From: an uncultured Saccharofermentans sp.
Lineage (GTDB): Bacteria > Bacillota > Clostridia > Saccharofermentanales > Saccharofermentanaceae
Direction: 5' to 3'
DNA length: 46,885 bases
Assembly: GCA_905234715.1 (NCBI GenBank)
Contig: CAJOJI010000013.1
Coordinates: 1 to 46,885, forward strand
Below are positions 43,716 to 46,885 of the stretch, one piece after another; positions within the stretch are counted from its first letter, which is position 1; every line of letters starts with the position of its first letter. The notes under the pieces were generated by a model. That model was not told the origin of the DNA. It did no database searches and saw only the letters and a program-made list of their open reading frames with translations. Both the position numbers and the translations under genes were made by a program.

Positions 43716-43753
43716 TTTTACTTTTTCGAAAAAGCCAACCATTTCCATATATA
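43716..43753 (+). promoter_or_regulatory. Bipartite motif, copy B
   Basis: TTTTAC (43716-43721), 13 bases including the palindrome TTTTTCGAAAAA, CCAACCATTTCC (43735-43746) and TATATA. It points toward the gene at 43941 but is 194 bases from it. The hairpin TGCCCT-AAAAC-AGGGCA in between (43790-43806) may end or regulate a short transcript. Confidence 0.68.
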
Positions 43754-43863
43754 GAGGCCATTCATCTGATAACGATTAAAGAGAGAAAGTGCCCTAAAAC
43801 AGGGCATTTGAACCCAATCGGCCCATCTCGCAAAACTTTTTTGTAATTAAATTACAGAAACTA

Positions 43864-43893
43864 TTTACAAACGGGTATCTGATGTGATAGTAT
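43864..43893 (+). promoter_or_regulatory. Second promoter for the 43941 gene
   Basis: TTTACA (43864-43869) and TAGTAT (43888-43893) are 18 bases apart, an ordinary vegetative promoter 48 bases before the ATG. Confidence 0.6.
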
Positions 43894-43940
43894 ATGGCCA
43901 TCAAACAAAAACAAAACATTTTTTACAGGAGGAAATCACA

Positions 43941-44204
43941 ATGGAAAAGACAATCAGAGACATCTACTTCGAGCTCGTAAACGGCAACTCACAGGTCCGC
44001 TTCTTCGATGTTGAGACCAACGAGACGCTCAAGGTTATGAACATCACACCGGGCTTCTCAGACCCTGAGCTCTTCATCAAGTTCATCGCAATCCCCTGCG
44101 CTGCAGAGATGATGGACGTCGACGTAAGAGACTACAAGATGTTCTACCTCCCGATGTTCGAGAGACTGGTTACCTGGCTCAACGCTGCCAATGAGGCAGC
44201 GTGA
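43941..44204 (+). CDS. Small unknown protein, probably highly expressed
   Basis: This 87-residue protein, MEKTIRDIYFELVNGNSQVR onward, has one helical hydrophobic stretch (LFIKFIAIPCAAEMM) that is too polar for a membrane helix. AGGAGG lies seven bases before the ATG. Its codons are strongly biased to C-ending forms, unlike the following two genes, which suggests strong expression. I do not recognise the family. It is first of a run of plus-strand genes that ends at the sigma factor. Confidence 0.78.
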   Translation: MEKTIRDIYFELVNGNSQVRFFDVETNETLKVMNITPGFSDPELFIKFIAIPCAAEMMDVDVRDYKMFYLPMFERLVTWLNAANEAA

Positions 44205-44281
44205 GACACGGTAGTTGTATATCACTAAAAAATTTATTAAACTGATTACAAAATTTTTGTATATCCGACCGGAGAAACCAG

Positions 44282-45361
44282 ATGGAAAAGCGTTTATATG
44301 AAGTAAAGAAGAAGGGTCCCACGGAAGAGTGTGATTCTGACCACTATGAACTTAAAGAGACGATAGATGGTGCGACGATAACCACTCTTTACGTTGAGAC
44401 TCATGCACCCAACAGAAAAATGCTTAAGTGGATGCTGGAGTCTGCGGTGGGACTAAGCCGTACACTGCCTCAATTTGCCAAGGATTGCAGTGATCCTTTT
44501 AAATGCAGGCTTAATACAAAAACGATTAATCTGCCTACGCTCAAGAGAATACTCTCTGAGAATGATGTCGTAAGACCATTAAAAGATGACGTTATCCAGG
44601 CACTTCTGAATAATGCGGACAATCCTGCCACCGTGAACGGGGATGACCTGATGAGGGCCAACGGCCTTGAAGATTACAGGCAGGTGCTGCTTGCAAGGCA
44701 GAAGGCGACATCTTTGGCAGTCAGGCTTGAAAATGAAAAACGTTTTCTTGTCCTGAATGCACGCGCAGCAGAAGATATCAGAAGAAAACTTAACTCCGTC
44801 AAAAGTTCTGCACAGACGAATTGGATATCTGTACCAAACGGAACATCCGTAAAGAATATTCCTCCTACAAATACCAATCGTTTCTGGTATGGGGAGGAGT
44901 ATGGTTTTCTTGAGCCGTATGGTTTGAATCTGGCTTTTATGGAAGCAGATAAGAAAAAGATACACTCATACTGGGGCTTCTTTGTAGACAGCACGGAACC
45001 CGGTAAAGATATGGATGAAGTAAATCTTATAAGAGATCATTATGAGATCTTTTTATACGACATAATTCATCCTGATTATCTGAATGATATGAAGGTAAGC
45101 TTTGTTTTCCAAAACCAGTCCGGCTACAACAAAGCGATTGAACAGCTTGCGGACTATAAGGTAAATAATTATTTTTCTGTCATTCTTATCAGGAAGGGTG
45201 AGATAACTGCAGAATATACACTTGCAAAGAAGGACGGATCAAGACCTGAATGCTGCTTGGGCGATTTCTCCGAACATTACGAGAATGATGTGTTCGAAGA
45301 TGCAGTAAAGTACTATGAAAACAGGCTTCAGACAACGGATGTTCCTGTCTTTGGATATTGA
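44282..45361 (+). CDS. Unknown protein with XRE-like module, paralogue 1
   Basis: This 359-residue protein has a small N-terminal domain, then a region resembling an XRE-type DNA-binding module (about 60-130: TLPQFAKDCSD, LPTLKRILSE, VIQALLNNAD, LMRANGL). The C-terminal domain (about 200-359) has YWGFFVDSTEPG, KVSFVFQNQSGYN and NYFSVILIRKGEITAEYTL. The same blocks recur in the next gene, so the two are a tandem duplication. GGAG precedes the ATG. Its TGA overlaps an ATG of the next frame. Role as a regulator is inference. Confidence 0.75.
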   Translation: MEKRLYEVKKKGPTEECDSDHYELKETIDGATITTLYVETHAPNRKMLKWMLESAVGLSRTLPQFAKDCSDPFKCRLNTKTINLPTLKRILSENDVVRPLKDDVIQALLNNADNPATVNGDDLMRANGLEDYRQVLLARQKATSLAVRLENEKRFLVLNARAAEDIRRKLNSVKSSAQTNWISVPNGTSVKNIPPTNTNRFWYGEEYGFLEPYGLNLAFMEADKKKIHSYWGFFVDSTEPGKDMDEVNLIRDHYEIFLYDIIHPDYLNDMKVSFVFQNQSGYNKAIEQLADYKVNNYFSVILIRKGEITAEYTLAKKDGSRPECCLGDFSEHYENDVFEDAVKYYENRLQTTDVPVFGY

Positions 45362-45390
45362 TGCAGATGAGCATTGGAGAGAATAAATCT

Positions 45391-46494
45391 ATGAATAAGG
45401 ATTATATATATCAAGTTGAACGTGACCCGGAAACACTTAAGTATAAGATAACTAAGTGGCACGGTACCGTTGGTGAGGTTACAACATATGTTGAGAAAAG
45501 AAGTCCCAACAAAGCTGACCTCAAAGAGATGCTTGAACATGCAAAGGGACCTGACAGAACGATGGCGGAATTTGCAGCGGATTGCAGCAACAAGAACATA
45601 TGTGAACTGAACGATAAGGTAATCGCACCTCCGGTATTCTCGAGAATAATCAAGGGCGTCGGACTCAAGCGTCCGCTGAAACCGGCCTTAGTGCAGGCTA
45701 TCCTGAATAATGCGGCGGATAAGGACTTTGTAACACCGGAAAACCTCATGAGAGCAAACGGCCTTGATGAGGAAAGGGAAGAAAGCAAATCCGAACCTGA
45801 ATTGAAACCGTTTTACGGATATACACGTGCCAAGAATGACAGAGCTGTAAGTGATCTCAAGAAAGCTCTTCACGGCAAAGGCTATGAAGCTTATAGAGTA
45901 ATACAGTCTGAACAGTTTAATTATGTCGGAAAAAATGTTCCGTTGCGTGATGACACACCGAATAAATTTGATCTGAACATGGATTTTGATGAAGTCCTCC
46001 GTGTAACAGACAAAAAGGGCAAAGAATTCCTGTGGGGCTTTGTAATAGATGGAACTGAACCTGAAGATATCGGTAACGGAGAGGTTGTATTAGAAAGTCT
46101 GTACTATGAAGGGTATTACAGAGACAAGGAAGAAGCCGAAGAAGATGTCGAGGACAACGTGATCGACAAAAACGGCAAGATACTTCTCCGTGCACTTCTC
46201 GATCCGGCTTCTCTTAAAGGAATAAAGATAAGCTTTGTCTGCCAAAACAGGTTCTGGTACAACTTTGCCGTCGAAGCTCTAAAAGATATTGAAGTCGATA
46301 CGTACATTTCAGTTGTCCTGATCCAGGATTATAAAGTAGTATCCGAATTTACCCTGAAGAACAAGAAGGACAAGAGACCTAAATGTATTCTCGGTGAGTT
46401 CAGGGAACAGGATGACGAAGACCGTTACGAATGGGATGTAATGGATATTAACGGGAAAACAGAACGGATAATCAATCCGCCTCTGGGGTACTGA
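45391..46494 (+). CDS. Unknown protein with XRE-like module, paralogue 2
   Basis: This protein of 367 residues (from MNKDYIYQVE) matches its upstream neighbour block by block: TMAEFAADCSN, VFSRIIKGVG, VQAILNNAAD and LMRANGLDEE in the module, then LWGFVIDGTEP, KISFVCQNRFWYN and TYISVVLI. It has an extra acidic insertion (KEEAEEDVEDNV). I chose the ATG at 45391, with GGAGAG nine bases before, because it aligns with the paralogue; ATGs at 45361 and 45367 are alternatives. A terminator follows, so the run 43941-46494 may be one operon. Confidence 0.76.
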   Translation: MNKDYIYQVERDPETLKYKITKWHGTVGEVTTYVEKRSPNKADLKEMLEHAKGPDRTMAEFAADCSNKNICELNDKVIAPPVFSRIIKGVGLKRPLKPALVQAILNNAADKDFVTPENLMRANGLDEEREESKSEPELKPFYGYTRAKNDRAVSDLKKALHGKGYEAYRVIQSEQFNYVGKNVPLRDDTPNKFDLNMDFDEVLRVTDKKGKEFLWGFVIDGTEPEDIGNGEVVLESLYYEGYYRDKEEAEEDVEDNVIDKNGKILLRALLDPASLKGIKISFVCQNRFWYNFAVEALKDIEVDTYISVVLIQDYKVVSEFTLKNKKDKRPKCILGEFREQDDEDRYEWDVMDINGKTERIINPPLGY

Positions 46495-46520
46495 TATATA
46501 GTTCAAAATAAGCATATAAA

Positions 46521-46541
46521 GCGCCCTTAACGGGCGTTTTA
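46521..46541 (+). terminator. Terminator after the paralogue pair
   Basis: CGCCC (46522-46526) pairs with GGGCG (46532-46536) with flanking A-T pairs, followed by TTTTAG. Confidence 0.72.
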
Positions 46542-46561
46542 GTATCCAGTCCGAAAAAGTG

Positions 46562-46599
46562 TTTTACAAATCTTCAAAACCCAACCATTTCCATATAGT
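46562..46599 (+). promoter_or_regulatory. Bipartite motif, copy C, before the sigma factor gene
   Basis: TTTTAC (46562-46567), 13 bases, CCAACCATTTCC (46581-46592) and TATAGT (46594-46599). It is nearly identical to copy A over 35 bases and lies 36 bases before the ATG. Confidence 0.8.
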
Positions 46600-46628
46600 G
46601 AAAAACTTATGAAAGGGTGGATGGAATA

Positions 46629-46885
46629 ATGGGTAATAGCAGATTGCTGACTTTTGAAGAAGAACAGGACCTTTTCAGGAAATACAAAGAGGATAATGAT
46701 CCTGAAGCTCGTGAAGAGATCATATGTTGTAACGTTAATCTCGTGAAGTCGATGGCAAAAAACTACCTGGTAGAGGGTGTCGAGTACGACGATGTCGTAA
46801 GTGAAGGCTGCCTAGGCCTCATGAAAGCAGTCGAAAAGTTTGACTATAAGCTGGGGTATAAATTCAGCACATATGCTCACTGGTG
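46629..46885 (+). CDS. Sigma-70-family RNA polymerase sigma factor, 3' end cut
   Basis: The 85 visible residues include region 2 in the order EEQDLFRKYKEDNDPEAREE, VNLVKSMAKNYL, DDVVSEGCLGLMKAVEKFDY and YKFSTYAHW. These are core-binding and -10-recognition elements of RpoD/SigK-like factors; there is no region 1.1, so it is an alternative factor. GAAAGGGTGG precedes the ATG. The bipartite motif before it suggests that it controls itself or is controlled together with neighbours. Region 4, which would show -35 choice, lies beyond the window. Confidence 0.93.
   Translation, partial: MGNSRLLTFEEEQDLFRKYKEDNDPEAREEIICCNVNLVKSMAKNYLVEGVEYDDVVSEGCLGLMKAVEKFDYKLGYKFSTYAHW

Overview
The window looks like a chromosome segment of an anaerobic Bacillota, most likely class Clostridia from gut or rumen. 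The evidence is the moderate GC, strong purine-rich ribosome binding sites, a YesM/YesN-type two-component pair, many GGDEF proteins, an Lsa-type ABC-F gene, zinc-ribbon membrane proteins and an IS200 element. I cannot name the genus. I see no rRNA, tRNA or CRISPR array.

Layout. 1-3850 (minus) carries an MFS exporter, then a YesN-like response regulator whose stop overlaps the start of a YesM-like sensor kinase that runs off the left edge. 4022-8942 (plus) holds a PutP-type sodium/solute symporter, a small metallo-beta-lactamase hydrolase, a membrane-anchored XRE regulator and a diguanylate cyclase. 9043-13153 (plus) is metabolic: an SDR plus iron alcohol dehydrogenase pair, a macrodomain protein, a CorA transporter and a methyltransferase. 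13154-13788 has no convincing gene but contains three consecutive complex inverted-repeat structures, one of them a rod with a symmetric central bubble. These lie directly upstream of a luxE-luxC pair (acyl activation and reduction). A zinc-ribbon membrane protein follows on the minus strand. An Lsa-like ABC-F ribosome-protection gene comes next, with a complete attenuator: promoter, six-residue leader peptide, antiterminator and terminator. Then come a minus operon (GNAT, flavoprotein, membrane protein), a degenerate-GGDEF/EAL protein, an ACT protein, a lipoprotein coupled to a GT-C-like glycosyltransferase, and a large GH94 phosphorylase.

29064-36630 mixes a YdcF-like protein, a two-block palindromic operator-like array, a nuclease-like unknown, an MmcQ/EVE-like protein, two more diguanylate cyclases and a surviving C-terminal fragment of adenine deaminase. 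Two genes here appear to be transcribed from promoters so close to the start codon that the mRNA would be leaderless.

37200-46885 is the accessory part: an IS200/IS605-type element, a visibly AT-rich 690-residue-class protein ending in a ComEC-like metallo-beta-lactamase domain, two proteins of unknown family, a Lon-like AAA+ ATPase without protease, and a locus of small unknown proteins and two tandem paralogues. A sigma-70-family factor is cut by the right edge. Three copies of an exactly spaced bipartite sequence (TTTTAC, 13 bases, CCAACCATTTCC, then TATAG or TATATA) lie in this last locus, including one before the sigma factor gene and one before the oppositely oriented gene. This suggests a small self-contained regulon, and is the best candidate for a previously undescribed system. 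The structured 13.2-13.7 kb RNA region and the 30.8 kb operator array are the next best.
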